Shown one piece after another: positions 36,535 to 46,540 of a stretch of DNA of 64,000 bases (the first letter of the stretch is position 1; every line of letters begins with the position of its first letter). The position numbers were made by a program, and so were the translations under genes. Location: contig CAZBMW010000004.1 in NCBI GenBank assembly GCA_964493425.1, positions 1 through 64,000 on the forward strand, in the 5' to 3' direction. This stretch comes from CAYLMG01 sp964493425. Its GTDB lineage: Bacteria > Planctomycetota > Phycisphaerae > Sedimentisphaerales > Anaerobacaceae. The notes under the pieces were generated by a model. The model saw only the letters and a program-made list of their open reading frames with translations, did no database searches and was not told the DNA's origin.

Positions 36535-37887
36535 CTACACTTCGCTTATGATTTGTTTAACACTATATTGTGCGAGATTGTTTTTCTGCGCGGCGGCAAG
36601 CTGCGATATAATCGCAGGCTGCTCCAAAGACGACGAACTGAAAATGACAGAATCAACAACATCAGCTATGTCAGAAAGCTTTATTTTTTCAGGGTCCTTT
36701 GCAGGGATATAACCGGCTCTTGGCTCGGAGCTTCTAACCAGGATGCCGCCTGAGACAAGGTGGTTTAAGATTTTATCGCAGAACTCGGCGGGGATGTTCA
36801 GCCTGCTTGAGATGACCTGCCCTTCGACGGGAGCGTTATTCTTCTCGAAAGCGTCGGCGATTTCTCCGACTATGTTAATAATAACAAACTCATCAGCGAT
36901 AAAGTAATCTTCTGCTCCTTTAGCGGCGGAGATTTCGGCAGCATCGAGAGAGTGCAGGTGCTGAGTTGTGAAGGTAAGCTGCAAGCCAAAAAGAACAATC
37001 AGCCAAGTTATGTAAATCCATAACACGGTTATGGGGATTAGTGCTAATACTCCGTAAACAGTGTTGTAGAGCTTCATTTCGGTGACGCAATAACCGAATA
37101 AATTTTTTGCTATAACCCAGACTATCGCAGCGACGGCTGCACCCCAGATTGCCGGCCTGGCTTTGACTTTCGTATTAGGCAGGATAAAATACAAAAGGAA
37201 TAAGGCGATAGTGGTAATAAGAAAAGATAGAATGGCGGGCGTGACAAACGTGAAGGTTCTCAAGAATTTTCCGAGATAGGAATACCTTGTTGTCAGATAA
37301 ATTCCAATGGCGATTAACAGCGGCCCCAAGGTTAAAAGAGCCCAGTAATTGATTGTTCGCTGCAGGAATCCCCTGATTTTGCCGACGTGCCATATGCGGT
37401 TAAAGGCCTTCTCTATCGTGGAAAGAAGCGCCAGAGCCGCCCATATCACAAAAAAGATACTGAATAGTTTGACCGCACCGGTGTTTGCGCCCCTGAAGAA
37501 ACCGGCGACAAGCTCATCGAGATGGTCGGTAAGACTCTCAGTCTCAGTATCGCCATAAAAATAATAGTCGTAGGGATCGTAGCTCTCAAACCTGGAAAAA
37601 TTGAACTGGTCGTAAACGAAGTTTTTCATCTTTTCGCCGAACTGCGAATAAGCCGGGAACGACTGGAAGATCAGCAGTGTAACGATTGCCAGAGGGACAA
37701 GGCCGAAAACTGTATGATATGAAAGAGCAGCGGCCTGCTGACCCGCGCGGTTTTTTTTCAGCAGCCTCGCACAATATGTCCACATCTTCATCTGAAAGAG
37801 GGCGAAGCGGCTTGCCCTGCCGAAACTAAGACTCGATGTGGATATGGGCGTTAATAATAGTTTTCTCAATTTGTTAAGCATTTCCAT
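36535..37887 (-). CDS. YihY/BrkB-family membrane protein with C-terminal winged-helix-like domain
   Basis: This 450-residue protein has about six membrane helices in its first 320 residues. LLKKNRAGQQAAALSYHTVF (about 42-61) is the family start, and AALLSTIEKAFNRIWHV and IPITVLWIYITWLIVLFGLQ are internal motifs. The last 120 residues (AKGAEDYFIADEFVIINIVG, IPAEFCDKILNHLVSGGILV) resemble a winged helix, known from some members. Older annotation as ribonuclease BN is wrong; the function is unknown. GAAAGGCAG precedes the start. It is 18 bases downstream of the AsmA-like gene, so the two probably share a transcript. Confidence 0.9.
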   Translation of the reverse strand: MEMLNKLRKLLLTPISTSSLSFGRASRFALFQMKMWTYCARLLKKNRAGQQAAALSYHTVFGLVPLAIVTLLIFQSFPAYSQFGEKMKNFVYDQFNFSRFESYDPYDYYFYGDTETESLTDHLDELVAGFFRGANTGAVKLFSIFFVIWAALALLSTIEKAFNRIWHVGKIRGFLQRTINYWALLTLGPLLIAIGIYLTTRYSYLGKFLRTFTFVTPAILSFLITTIALFLLYFILPNTKVKARPAIWGAAVAAIVWVIAKNLFGYCVTEMKLYNTVYGVLALIPITVLWIYITWLIVLFGLQLTFTTQHLHSLDAAEISAAKGAEDYFIADEFVIINIVGEIADAFEKNNAPVEGQVISSRLNIPAEFCDKILNHLVSGGILVRSSEPRAGYIPAKDPEKIKLSDIADVVDSVIFSSSSLEQPAIISQLAAAQKNNLAQYSVKQIISEV

Positions 37888-37905
37888 CGTTCTGCCTTTC
37901 AGATT

Positions 37906-40900
37906 CTATAACTTGTCCTTAAGCAGCTCTTCTAACTGGTCCTTTATTATATCCTCTACAGTATCCTTTAGCTGGATTTCAAGAAACTTTTCGACATCAA
38001 GCTCGGGACGATCAATAGTTCCTCTAAGAGGAAGAGTAATTCTTTTTGCACCGATTTCTTTATCAATTCTTACGGTTGTTCCCTCGAGAGTATAAGGCAA
38101 AGTCACTTGCATATCCAGAGTTCTGTCCAAGCCGATAGTGCCCTTGAAATTGACGGGATTATCGCCGATATCGACCTGCATATTGTCATAATGCACGAGG
38201 CCGTTCTTGACTGTGAATTCCGTCGGCCTGACAGTAATAATATTGTCATGACCTGACCCCATAAGAGAATATAACTTGCCGAGAAGTCCGGTCTGTGAGA
38301 CCTGCACCCTGAGCTGCTCCGCCGATACTGTTCCGGCAATATCAATGTCGCCAGTATCAATCTTTTTGTTTTTGCCGGCATAAACAGGTACAATGAGTTT
38401 TTCACACTGGAGATTTCCCTTTCCAGTGACACTTATAGTGTCCTTAAAAATGGGATTGAGATAAACCAGATACTTTCTTGCTACCTCATAATTGATTTCA
38501 AAATTTTCCATTTTCACAGGCTCAGTTGTTTTAAGAAAAACAGGCATTGTTTTCATATCCGCCTGGGCGGTGAAATTCAGCTTACCGTTATTTATGGTGG
38601 TTGTGACGGGTTCAATCTTCATCAGGCCGTTTTCGATTTTAATTTCCGGCTCTGTCTTGCCGAGATTAACTCCGGCATATTGGAGTTTTTCAAATCCTGA
38701 GCTGACATCGGCGTTTAAGTTGGTAAAAAGCAAATCTGGCTTGTCGGCAGGGTATTCCGAGGAAAATGTGATTGAATCTTTTCTCTTTCCCTCAAGTTTC
38801 ATATCTTTCGGTAAAAAACCGGAAGCCAGCGTGGTAACCTCGGCCCAGTCATATTGCAAATCAGCCTGGCCCTGCAGGATTCTTGTATTGCCGTCCAGCC
38901 TATCCTGATAATCGACGTCGGCGACTATTTCCGGGCCGGTCAGCCGCGCATTTATATCATAAGTTTTCTTTTCAAAGTCAACTTTCGCGTCAGCAAAGAA
39001 CTGTACCTGTTCCTGTACGAAGTCCTTTCGGCCGGGATAGCCGACCTTAAATTGTCTGATTTTTCCATTATCTGTTTTAAATTCATAAGCGGAGCGGCTG
39101 GCCGTTATAAGAATGTCAGTATCGGCCAAGCCTGCCAGTTGAGTTTCATCAGGCAGAGGAGTAAATATTACAGCGAAAGGCCTGAGCCTTTGAAGGTCAA
39201 GTGACTCGGCAGAAATGTCTATTTTTGACTGTTTACCAGTATCCTTATTTATTGCAACGATTGAATCTCTTATGTCTATCTTACCGAGAGCAGCAGTGGT
39301 ATTCAGTTTGCTGATTGCAAGCAAGCCGTCTTTTTTACTGTATTCCAGATCAAAGATAATATCTGCCTTCGGCTCGACTGCTGTGGTTTTCTTCGAAGTA
39401 AGAACAAATTGTGTAACCTGTGAAGAACCGGCAAAACCGATTTTTTCTTTTTCAATAATTACTTTGCCCTGCTCGCTAACTGCACCGGCTATTTTGTAGC
39501 CCTTGAAATCGAAGAATTGACCAAGCTCTGCCTGCAGCTTCGATAAATCGGCAGAAGCGGTGTATTCAAGCTCTTTTTCCGTTCCGCTGCAATTTATTCT
39601 TGCGAAAGCAGCTGATACATCCAGATTATCAAATCTCATCATCTTCCCATCAGCGGAGACATTGCCGGCTATCGCCACCGGCTGAGACAGGAACACATTT
39701 TTTCCATCGACTATTCCTGCCAGTCCGACAAGCTCTGCCTGTCCTTCAATACCCCTTTTGCCCTGCTGTGTCGATGTTTTGACGTTGCCTTTCAGCGAGC
39801 CGGAAGTTATTTGCATCCCTTTTCTGACGCCGAAAGTTGCGGGCATTTGTGAAAGAACGGTCCCCACCTGACAATCGAAATCCGCATACAGGTCCGAATC
39901 GGAAGCCAGAAACTCTTCGAGAGAGGCGAATGTCGTCGGGACGGTTCCTGTTACCTGAGCCTTTAACCAATCGGTACCGATGTTACAGCTTTCGATGTTT
40001 ATCATTTCCCGCTGTCGTGCGAGCTTTACATCCACATCCAAAGTATTGGTCTGTATCCTGTCGCCTTTAAGTACGGGTCCTGCTACGTTGAGGTTGTCAG
40101 CCTTGATGGAACCGTCAAATTTTTCAACCCGGCCGTCTTTGATTTCAGTGTAGAGCTTTGCCGATGTTGTGCCCTTCGCTTCAACATCCACATCCGCCAA
40201 TGCAAAAAAAGGGCCTAAGGATTCTATATCGAGGTCATTAAATTCAACAGTCAAATTACCCTTTGCCCCTTCCAAAGACCAGCCAGCCTGCTTTTTTGGC
40301 GTAAGCTGACCCTGAGCTATGACTTCTGATTGCTTATCCTGATTCGATAAACTCAAAGTTATATCAAAGCTTGTCTTTCGGCCCGGCTGCTTAAGGTCCA
40401 GCTTCGAGTTTATACTATCAAGCTCTGTTTTTTGGCCTGCTCTGTCGGTTACTCTGAGGCTGCCGTTATTGACAGCGAGGTCTATTTGTTTCACAGGCAG
40501 AGAAACTATCCTACGCTCGCCTGCCTGCACATCTACTTTGGTTCTCTCAGGAAAAGCCTTCTGAAGATTTATATCGACGTCCGGCTCATCTAAAACAGTC
40601 CTGCCGAATGAAGGTGCGGCTGAGAGTAAAGACAAATAATGCGGTCTTGTCTGAATTTTTTTTACATTAACCAGAAAGCCGCCTGTACCGTCACTGAATT
40701 TGAGCTCTTTTATACCGATGCCGCGACGCCAGCTCATATCAAGCGAAGAAAATTCGAGCTTGCCGTCGATGGCGCCGTTTATTCTGGCAAGTATTATTTT
40801 ATTGCCCTTCTGAGAGGAAACGAATATGGGCAGAAACAAAATCACAAAAAGTATCAGGGCAAACAGTGCAATAAGAAGCCGGGTAAGCAGGCGCCTTGCG

Positions 40901-40956
40901 ATTTTCTTTTTTTTAGGGTGAATCTTTTTCCCGCTTTGATTTTCTGGGATTTGCAT
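37906..40956 (-). CDS. AsmA/TamB-like envelope protein
   Basis: This 1016-residue protein has a basic cytoplasmic tail (KKIHPKKKKIARRLLTRL), one membrane helix (about 27-47) and a very long beta-rich periplasmic part. After the helix, ILARINGAIDGKLEFSSLDM followed by SWRRGIGIKELKF is the chorein-like N-terminal pattern of AsmA proteins. The end, GTIDRPELDVEKF plus a charged helix, matches their C-terminal domain. Such proteins form hydrophobic grooves that bridge the inner and outer membranes and move phospholipids. This suits a cell with an outer membrane. It heads a two-gene unit with YihY. Confidence 0.75.
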   Translation of the reverse strand: MQIPENQSGKKIHPKKKKIARRLLTRLLIALFALILFVILFLPIFVSSQKGNKIILARINGAIDGKLEFSSLDMSWRRGIGIKELKFSDGTGGFLVNVKKIQTRPHYLSLLSAAPSFGRTVLDEPDVDINLQKAFPERTKVDVQAGERRIVSLPVKQIDLAVNNGSLRVTDRAGQKTELDSINSKLDLKQPGRKTSFDITLSLSNQDKQSEVIAQGQLTPKKQAGWSLEGAKGNLTVEFNDLDIESLGPFFALADVDVEAKGTTSAKLYTEIKDGRVEKFDGSIKADNLNVAGPVLKGDRIQTNTLDVDVKLARQREMINIESCNIGTDWLKAQVTGTVPTTFASLEEFLASDSDLYADFDCQVGTVLSQMPATFGVRKGMQITSGSLKGNVKTSTQQGKRGIEGQAELVGLAGIVDGKNVFLSQPVAIAGNVSADGKMMRFDNLDVSAAFARINCSGTEKELEYTASADLSKLQAELGQFFDFKGYKIAGAVSEQGKVIIEKEKIGFAGSSQVTQFVLTSKKTTAVEPKADIIFDLEYSKKDGLLAISKLNTTAALGKIDIRDSIVAINKDTGKQSKIDISAESLDLQRLRPFAVIFTPLPDETQLAGLADTDILITASRSAYEFKTDNGKIRQFKVGYPGRKDFVQEQVQFFADAKVDFEKKTYDINARLTGPEIVADVDYQDRLDGNTRILQGQADLQYDWAEVTTLASGFLPKDMKLEGKRKDSITFSSEYPADKPDLLFTNLNADVSSGFEKLQYAGVNLGKTEPEIKIENGLMKIEPVTTTINNGKLNFTAQADMKTMPVFLKTTEPVKMENFEINYEVARKYLVYLNPIFKDTISVTGKGNLQCEKLIVPVYAGKNKKIDTGDIDIAGTVSAEQLRVQVSQTGLLGKLYSLMGSGHDNIITVRPTEFTVKNGLVHYDNMQVDIGDNPVNFKGTIGLDRTLDMQVTLPYTLEGTTVRIDKEIGAKRITLPLRGTIDRPELDVEKFLEIQLKDTVEDIIKDQLEELLKDKL

Positions 40957-40991
40957 AATATATCCCCCGCAAAAAACTTCTCTTTCGAGAA

Positions 40992-41552
40992 TTAATTAAG
41001 CATTATTTCTTCCGACTTGGACTTAATAACCGAATCGACCTTATCGGAGTATTCTCTCGTTATGTCGTCAATCTGTTTTTTGCCGGCCTCGTGGTCGTCT
41101 TCCGTGATGAGCTTTTCCTTTTCTTCTTTTTCGAGCTGTTTGTTGGCGTCTCTTCTTATGCTGCGGATGCTTACCTTTGCCTGCTCACCTGTCTGTTTGA
41201 CGCCGGAGACAAGCTGTTTTCTTCTTTCCTCGCTCAGGGCAGGTATATTAAGGCGTATGATTTTTCCGTCCATCACAGGCGCGATGCTCAGGTCGCTGTT
41301 TTTGATTGCCTTTTCGATTTCTTTGGCAGCGGCAGGGTCGAACGGTTTTATAACAATCATATCGGCCTGCGGGACGGCGAGTGTAGCAAGGTGTTTTAAG
41401 GGCGTGGCTGTGCCGTAATAATCGACTTTTATGTTCTCAACCAGGCCCGCCGAGGCCCTGCCGGTTCTGGTTGCCTTTAACTCGCTGGTCAGGTACTCGA
41501 CGCACTTTTCCATCTTCTCCTTATGTTCCGAGATGACCTGCTTTACAGGCAT
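40992..41552 (-). CDS. frr: Ribosome recycling factor
   Basis: This 186-residue protein splits post-termination ribosomes together with EF-G. TRTGRASAGLVENIKVDYYG (about 29-48) and TPLKHLATLAVPQADMIVIK are diagnostic, as is the C-terminal IDDITREYSDKVDSVIKSKS. Length is standard. It is last in the rpsB-tsf-pyrH-frr order seen in most bacteria, 13 bases after pyrH. Confidence 0.97.
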   Translation of the reverse strand: MPVKQVISEHKEKMEKCVEYLTSELKATRTGRASAGLVENIKVDYYGTATPLKHLATLAVPQADMIVIKPFDPAAAKEIEKAIKNSDLSIAPVMDGKIIRLNIPALSEERRKQLVSGVKQTGEQAKVSIRSIRRDANKQLEKEEKEKLITEDDHEAGKKQIDDITREYSDKVDSVIKSKSEEIMLN

Positions 41553-41565
41553 AAATCGCTCCGCA

Positions 41566-42282
41566 TCAGGAAATTAACGTTCCGACTTTTTCGCCGCATA
41601 TCGCCTTCGTTATATTGCTCTGTTCAAAAATATTCAGGACGATAATCGGGATTTGATTGTCCCTGCACAGGCTGATGGCGGAATGGTCCATTATTCTAAG
41701 GTTCTTTCTGAGGACATCGTCATAGCTCAGCTTCTCGAACAGCTTCGAGCCAGGCTCTTTATTCGGGTCGCTGCTGTAAACGCCTTCAACCTTAGTTGCC
41801 TTTATAAGCAGGTCTACATCGAGCTCCGATGCCCGCAGAGCCGCACAGGTATCTGTAGTAAAGAAAGGATTGCCTGTACCACCGGCCAGTATCGCCACCC
41901 TTCCCTGCTCAAGGTGCCGAAGAGCTCTGCGGCGAATAAACGGCTCACACATCGCCGCAACTTCAATCGCACTTAAGACCCTCGTCGGCTGTCCCAGCTT
42001 TTCCAGCGTCTCCTGCAGCGCGCAGGCATTAACAATGGTTGTCAGCATCCCCATATAATCAGCCGTATATCTTGGTATACCTGCGAGTTCAGAAAAAGTT
42101 TCTCCCCGTAGAAAGTTGCCTGCGCCAACTACAACCGCGATTTGAGGCCCGAGTTTGCAAATCTCCGCTATCCTCTCGGCAATCGATTTAAGCACCGCGC
42201 CGTCAATCCCGAATTCTCCGGGCTTACAAAAACTCTGCCCTGAAAGCTTCAGCAATACTCGCTTGTATTTGCTTTTTGTCAT
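41566..42282 (-). CDS. pyrH: UMP kinase
   Basis: This 238-residue hexameric kinase converts UMP to UDP. KRVLLKLSGQSF (about 7-18) is the phosphate-binding start, VVGAGNFLRG (about 51-60) the family motif, and ILAGGTGNPFFTTDTCAALR (about 130-149) the UMP/ATP-site block. Length is typical of the bacterial PyrH family. It lies between tsf and frr in the usual operon. Confidence 0.97.
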   Translation of the reverse strand: MTKSKYKRVLLKLSGQSFCKPGEFGIDGAVLKSIAERIAEICKLGPQIAVVVGAGNFLRGETFSELAGIPRYTADYMGMLTTIVNACALQETLEKLGQPTRVLSAIEVAAMCEPFIRRRALRHLEQGRVAILAGGTGNPFFTTDTCAALRASELDVDLLIKATKVEGVYSSDPNKEPGSKLFEKLSYDDVLRKNLRIMDHSAISLCRDNQIPIIVLNIFEQSNITKAICGEKVGTLIS

Positions 42283-42332
42283 TTAGTATCCGATTTCCCT
42301 CTCAAGATACAATTCGCTTTTGGGATTATTTT

Positions 42333-43199
42333 TTATCCGACACTGAATCGGACGAATTTTGTAATTTTTGCCTCGCCGCCGGCCTGCTTTGCGGCATCGG
42401 AGAGGACCTGAGCAACGGTCTTGCTGTCGTCTTTAACAAACCTCTGCTCAAGAAGGCAGTTCTCTGCGAAAAACTTTTTGAGTTTTCCTTCAACAATTTT
42501 ATCAACGATGTTGGCAGGTTTGTTCTTGACCTGCTCGGCGTAGATTTGCTTTTCGGTCTCGATTGTCTTCGCATCGACGCTGTCCTTATCAAGCCCGATA
42601 GGTTTGGCGGCGGTGATGTGCATAGCAATATCAACAGCGGTTTTTTTAATGTTATTACTCGCTGCGACTTTTTCATCACTGGTTTCAATCTGCAGCATTG
42701 CGCCTACTTTACTGTTGAAATGCACGTAAGAGCTTATCAGGCCGGGACCATCAAGAGTAAACTTCGCGAAATCGCCGACCAGGGTTTTTTCTCCGGTTTT
42801 GCTGGCGACTTCATTAATTACGTCACTGAACTTCTTGCCATCAATAGCAGTTTCGAGTATGTTTTCAGCACCTTCCTCAGCCGAGCAGGCCATTGCATAA
42901 TCAGCAAGCTTACCTGCTGCGGCATTGAAATCATCGCTTTTTGCGACGAAATCTGTCTCGCAGCAGAGCGTTGCCATAACAGCATTTTTGCCGTCATCGG
43001 CTATTTTACTCACGAGCAGACCTTCGGAGGTCTGCCGCTCAGCCCTTTTCTCCAGCGTGGCAAGTCCTTTTTTACGCAGAATCTCCATAGCCTTTTGCAT
43101 ATCACCATCGGCTTCGGTGAGGGCCTCTTTGCAGTCCATCATACCCTGTCCGCTCATTTTTCGCAGTTTCATTACCATCGATGCCGAGATTTCAGACAT
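42333..43199 (-). CDS. tsf: Elongation factor Ts
   Basis: This 288-residue nucleotide-exchange factor recycles EF-Tu. KLRKMSGQGMMDCKEALTEA (about 12-31) is the N-terminal domain motif. The TDFVAKSDDF block near 79-88 is the EF-Tu contact. The C-terminal part, EQRFVKDDSKTVAQVL (about 249-264), matches the last conserved motif. It sits between rpsB and pyrH. Confidence 0.97.
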   Translation of the reverse strand: MSEISASMVMKLRKMSGQGMMDCKEALTEADGDMQKAMEILRKKGLATLEKRAERQTSEGLLVSKIADDGKNAVMATLCCETDFVAKSDDFNAAAGKLADYAMACSAEEGAENILETAIDGKKFSDVINEVASKTGEKTLVGDFAKFTLDGPGLISSYVHFNSKVGAMLQIETSDEKVAASNNIKKTAVDIAMHITAAKPIGLDKDSVDAKTIETEKQIYAEQVKNKPANIVDKIVEGKLKKFFAENCLLEQRFVKDDSKTVAQVLSDAAKQAGGEAKITKFVRFSVG

Positions 43200-43264
43200 T
43201 TTGAAAAACTCCTCATTGCGTATTGTAAAACAGGTGTCGAGTAATCAACATTTTATTCGAATTC

Positions 43265-44134
43265 TCATTTATCAGGTTTCTGTTCTTTTTGTTTCTGCGG
43301 GTCTTCGGCATTCGGAATATCGGCAGGTTGTGTTTTTTTATCTTTTTCAGTCTTGCTCTGAGCGGCTACCGGCTGAGCAGCATTTTCATCCGCACGTGCG
43401 AGAACACTTCTGGAGCGAAGTTTTTTCGGGCGCGGCTTTGGCTTAGCGACAACCATAGTTTTACCGATAGCCACAGCGTCAGCGAGCTCATCAAGCAAAA
43501 GGCTTATAGCCCGGATTGAGTCGTCATTTGCAGGGATAGCAACTTCTACTGCGTCCGGGTCAGAATCGGTATCGAGAATTCCGACGGTCGGGATACCGAG
43601 TTTTCTGGCTTCGGCGAGCGCGATATATTCCTTTCTTGCATCGATGACGACAACGGCACCGGGCAGTTGAGTCATCTTGCGTATGCCTTCAAGGTTTGCT
43701 CTGATTTTCCTCATCTCGCGTTTCAGCCTCGATGCCTGCTTTTTGCTGTCACTGTCGAGCGTGCCGTCTTCAACCATAGCCTCGAGCATTTCGAGCCTTT
43801 GCAGTCTTGAGCGTATCGTCCTGAAGTTTGTCAGCGTTCCCCCAAGCCAGCGGTTTGATACATAGTGCATCTGGCATTTTTTAGCGGCGGCCTCGACGGC
43901 TTTCTGTGCCTGTCTTTTTGTCCCCACAAAAACAACGTCCTTGCCAGAGGCGACAACTTCTGCAAGTAGCTTTTTTGCTATCAGCAGTGATTTTATTGTC
44001 TGTTTTACGTCAATTATGTGGATTTTGCCGCGTTTTGCGAAGATAAACGGAGCCATTTTGGGATTCCATCGGCTGACGCCGTGACCGAAGTGCACCCCCG
44101 CATTAATTAATTCATGAACGAGCTGTTTAGCCAC
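43265..44134 (-). CDS. rpsB: 30S ribosomal protein S2 with a charged C-terminal extension
   Basis: This 289-residue small-subunit protein opens with LINAGVHFGHGVSRWNPKMA and has FVGTKRQAQKAVEAAA and RWLGGTLTNFRTI, all diagnostic of S2. Residues 230-289 are a Lys/Arg/Glu/Pro-rich tail (KPRPKKLRSRS and PQKQKEQKPDK) absent from E. coli S2. The start is GTG with GGAGG upstream. It heads the rpsB-tsf-pyrH-frr unit and has a good candidate promoter 66 bases ahead. Confidence 0.97.
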   Translation of the reverse strand: MAKQLVHELINAGVHFGHGVSRWNPKMAPFIFAKRGKIHIIDVKQTIKSLLIAKKLLAEVVASGKDVVFVGTKRQAQKAVEAAAKKCQMHYVSNRWLGGTLTNFRTIRSRLQRLEMLEAMVEDGTLDSDSKKQASRLKREMRKIRANLEGIRKMTQLPGAVVVIDARKEYIALAEARKLGIPTVGILDTDSDPDAVEVAIPANDDSIRAISLLLDELADAVAIGKTMVVAKPKPRPKKLRSRSVLARADENAAQPVAAQSKTEKDKKTQPADIPNAEDPQKQKEQKPDK

Positions 44135-44199
44135 AAAAAACCTCCAAATTTTTACTACAATACATACCTGCCTGCCCTTTACAGACAGCTAAACAGCGA

Positions 44200-44228
44200 A
44201 AAATACATCAGATTTGAAAATATGTCAA
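44200..44228 (-). promoter_or_regulatory. Candidate promoter of the rpsB-tsf-pyrH-frr operon
   Basis: On the minus strand, consensus TTGACA (44223-44228), 17 bases, TATTTT (44200-44205). The expected start of transcription leaves a leader of about 60 bases before rpsB. Confidence 0.5.
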
Positions 44229-44359
44229 GGTTTTTTGCCCGGCTCTGTAATATTGTTGAAAAATATTAACACTCACCAATTCACATACCTCTTATTCAGA
44301 GATGACTGTTCTGTCCCCCTGCACTCTATTAACCTCTGGCCAATAACAGAAAAAGCCTG

Positions 44360-44812
44360 TTAATACCAGACTGTAATTATGAGATTGGGCTCGGTTTTTT
44401 TAGCAACTACATTTCCGACTGTCGTGTTAGTACGTTTTATTACAATACCCGGATTTTCCTTCAGCCAGCTGTTGATTTGCTGCTCAAGAAAATCAATACT
44501 GCCGGCGTGAAGCTTTGTGAAGAACGTTTTTACGTGCTGGATTCTTTTAGGTGAGCTTACCTGACCTCTTGTTTTTTTCAGGCTTGCCGGCTCCACCAAA
44601 GAAGCAGTAGTGCCATCCAGATTCAAAGGAGCATGTGAGATGTTGCTCTCGTCGGTATCTGTATCGTCAAAAGGAATCGGCTTTTCCTCTTCAGGAGAAA
44701 CCGTTCTGCTTTCTCCGAAGACGACAAGCTCGTCGAGGTCCTCGCTGCCGAAATCCTTACTATCAAAATCTCTTGTGTCAACATCTTTGCTGTCCTTATT
44801 ATTTTTAGCCAT
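44360..44812 (-). CDS. Hypothetical protein with acidic N-terminus and conserved-looking C-terminal domain
   Basis: This 150-residue protein is not one I recognise. Its first 75 residues are Asp/Ser/Glu-rich and probably disordered (NNKDSKDVDTRDFDSKDF). The C-terminal 60 residues look folded (HVKTFFTKLHAGSIDFLEQQ, NSWLKENPGIVIKRTNTTVG, EPNLIITVWY), with an alpha-beta pattern. GAGGAG is placed before the ATG. It follows the secretin gene on the same strand with a 165-base gap; any link to secretion is a guess. Confidence 0.7.
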   Translation of the reverse strand: MAKNNKDSKDVDTRDFDSKDFGSEDLDELVVFGESRTVSPEEEKPIPFDDTDTDESNISHAPLNLDGTTASLVEPASLKKTRGQVSSPKRIQHVKTFFTKLHAGSIDFLEQQINSWLKENPGIVIKRTNTTVGNVVAKKTEPNLIITVWY

Positions 44813-44977
44813 CGATAAATCTCCTCTTGAGTAACAATTTCTTTATGTTCTGCAAATATTCTATCTTCCAACCTCTATTATCGGCACGATAGCCGCTCTT
44901 TAGCAGTCAAAAACGGCATTTGTAGACAGTTATGCTGTCTTATATACATTAATTATACAGGATTTCTACGATTTTTG

Positions 44978-46384
44978 CTACTTTTTTTTCTCGTTTTTGT
45001 ACTCTCTGAGCCATTTAAAAGCATCGTTAACATCCTGCTGCTGATTGTAGGCTTCACTCCGGCGGCCGCCGGAAATAACATCATTAGGTTCATCAACGTC
45101 AGGTACTGTCGCGTGCTTTCTTCTAAGCTCATTTACTATATCGATATTAGACTTTCCGCCGGAAGAAATAGTCGGAGTCAGAATAAAAAGAACCTCTTTT
45201 CCTCTTTCCTCAAAGTCCTTGCTCGAGAAGAGAATACCTAAAACGGGTATGTCCTTCAGGAGAGGGACACCGCGAACAACTGAGCGTTTTTCAGTCTTTG
45301 TAATGCCGCCTATAACCAGGCTTTCTCCTTCTCTGATGCGGTTCTCCTTGTTCGTGACCTGTCTTTTCGTAACGATGGGTATCTGCTTTACGCCTTCAGG
45401 TGTCGACTTTGAGCCGATAAGAGCGGTTGTCTCCAGGCCGATATAACCATCGGCAAATACATGCGGTGTAATCTTAAGGGAATCAATGACGTCAATATAT
45501 TCCGTCGTGGTGGTAATAACCCCTGTAATCGGGTGAACATTGCTTATCTGGTCAAGCGGCACATGCTCGCTCGTCATAATTTCAGCGGTCTGGCCGTTAA
45601 CAACCTCAAGCGTCGGGTTCATTAGAATTTTAAGGTAGCCTCTTGAAATCAGTATATCGACCAGCGCCTTGAACTCATGGCCAAGGATACCTTCGTTCCT
45701 GACATATCCTGTTTTAAGTCCGAAAGTGGCTCTTGCGGCATCTCTCAAAGCAGCTCCCGGAAAGGCAGGGTATATTGTGCCATCAACCCTTTTGCCGCCC
45801 AGACTTATTCGTTCGCCGAAAAGATTCTCAATAAGTAACGTCGTCTCCCAGTCCATAGTGACGTCTGAATAAACCTCCGAAATCAGGCAATCGATTCTGA
45901 CCTGCATCGGCGGTATATCAATCATTTCCAATGTCTGCAGTACGGCCTGGGCATCTTCCCTAGTGGGGCATCTTGCGACCAACTGATTGGTGGCAGGCAT
46001 ACTGCTTACGGTATAATCCTCGACGGTGGTGGATTTTCCTTTTTCATTAAAAAGCTTTGTTGCGAACTGCTTGTTGACAAGCTGCTCCAGCTCAACGGCG
46101 GTATGATACTTGCAAAAATAAAACAGCTTAAACTCGGGCCCGCCGCCTACGGTCTGCTCTATTATTGCGGGTTCGGTTTTGTAAATGTCAGGTTTCGGAA
46201 AAGAAGGCTCCGCCAGCTTGATTTCACTTATCTCTCTGAGAATTGCTCTCTGGTGCAGCTCTGTCGTTTTCTGGTCGAAAAAGCTTCCACAGCCGCTGAA
46301 TAGCAGAAAAGATATCGATAACAGGAATAACCTGACGTAGAGGGGGGTGCTGAATATTTTGATATTTGCCCTGTACATAACCAC
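44978..46384 (-). CDS. Lipoprotein secretin (type II/III secretion or pilus outer-membrane channel family)
   Basis: This 468-residue protein has a signal peptide ending in the lipobox LFSGC (Cys about 32), so it is lipid-anchored, as some secretins are. One N-domain (about 80-165; KLFYFCKYHTAVELEQLVNK, then VARCPTREDAQAVLQTLEMI) precedes the secretin domain (about 175-420). The latter has VRIDCLISEVYSDVTMDWET, ILMNPTLEVVNGQTAEIMTS and the signature VIGGITKTEKRSVVRGVPLL then KDIPVLGILF. The N-terminal part is short for a full GspD or PilQ. No other secretion genes adjoin it. The C-terminal 50 residues are hydrophilic. Confidence 0.9.
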   Translation of the reverse strand: MVMYRANIKIFSTPLYVRLFLLSISFLLFSGCGSFFDQKTTELHQRAILREISEIKLAEPSFPKPDIYKTEPAIIEQTVGGGPEFKLFYFCKYHTAVELEQLVNKQFATKLFNEKGKSTTVEDYTVSSMPATNQLVARCPTREDAQAVLQTLEMIDIPPMQVRIDCLISEVYSDVTMDWETTLLIENLFGERISLGGKRVDGTIYPAFPGAALRDAARATFGLKTGYVRNEGILGHEFKALVDILISRGYLKILMNPTLEVVNGQTAEIMTSEHVPLDQISNVHPITGVITTTTEYIDVIDSLKITPHVFADGYIGLETTALIGSKSTPEGVKQIPIVTKRQVTNKENRIREGESLVIGGITKTEKRSVVRGVPLLKDIPVLGILFSSKDFEERGKEVLFILTPTISSGGKSNIDIVNELRRKHATVPDVDEPNDVISGGRRSEAYNQQQDVNDAFKWLREYKNEKKK

Positions 46385-46540
46385 CGGCTATTGATTTATA
46401 CCCTTCACTCCTTCAAATTGCTGAATTATATACGTGTTTTGCATTATTTTCAAGGTTATTTTATAATACTCATTCTTGGGAAACGCCTGATATAAGCACT
46501 AAATTTCGTACTTCATTGTTATTCTTTAAGAATTTTCATT

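Noticed and set aside
36535..37887. Ribonuclease BN annotation for the YihY protein
   Set aside because: True RNase BN is an unrelated zinc phosphodiesterase; the old name for this membrane family is an error.
42276..43244. 322-codon frame antisense to tsf
   Set aside because: It is the mirror of a highly conserved elongation factor gene; its length follows from that gene's codon bias. No ribosome site or protein pattern supports it.
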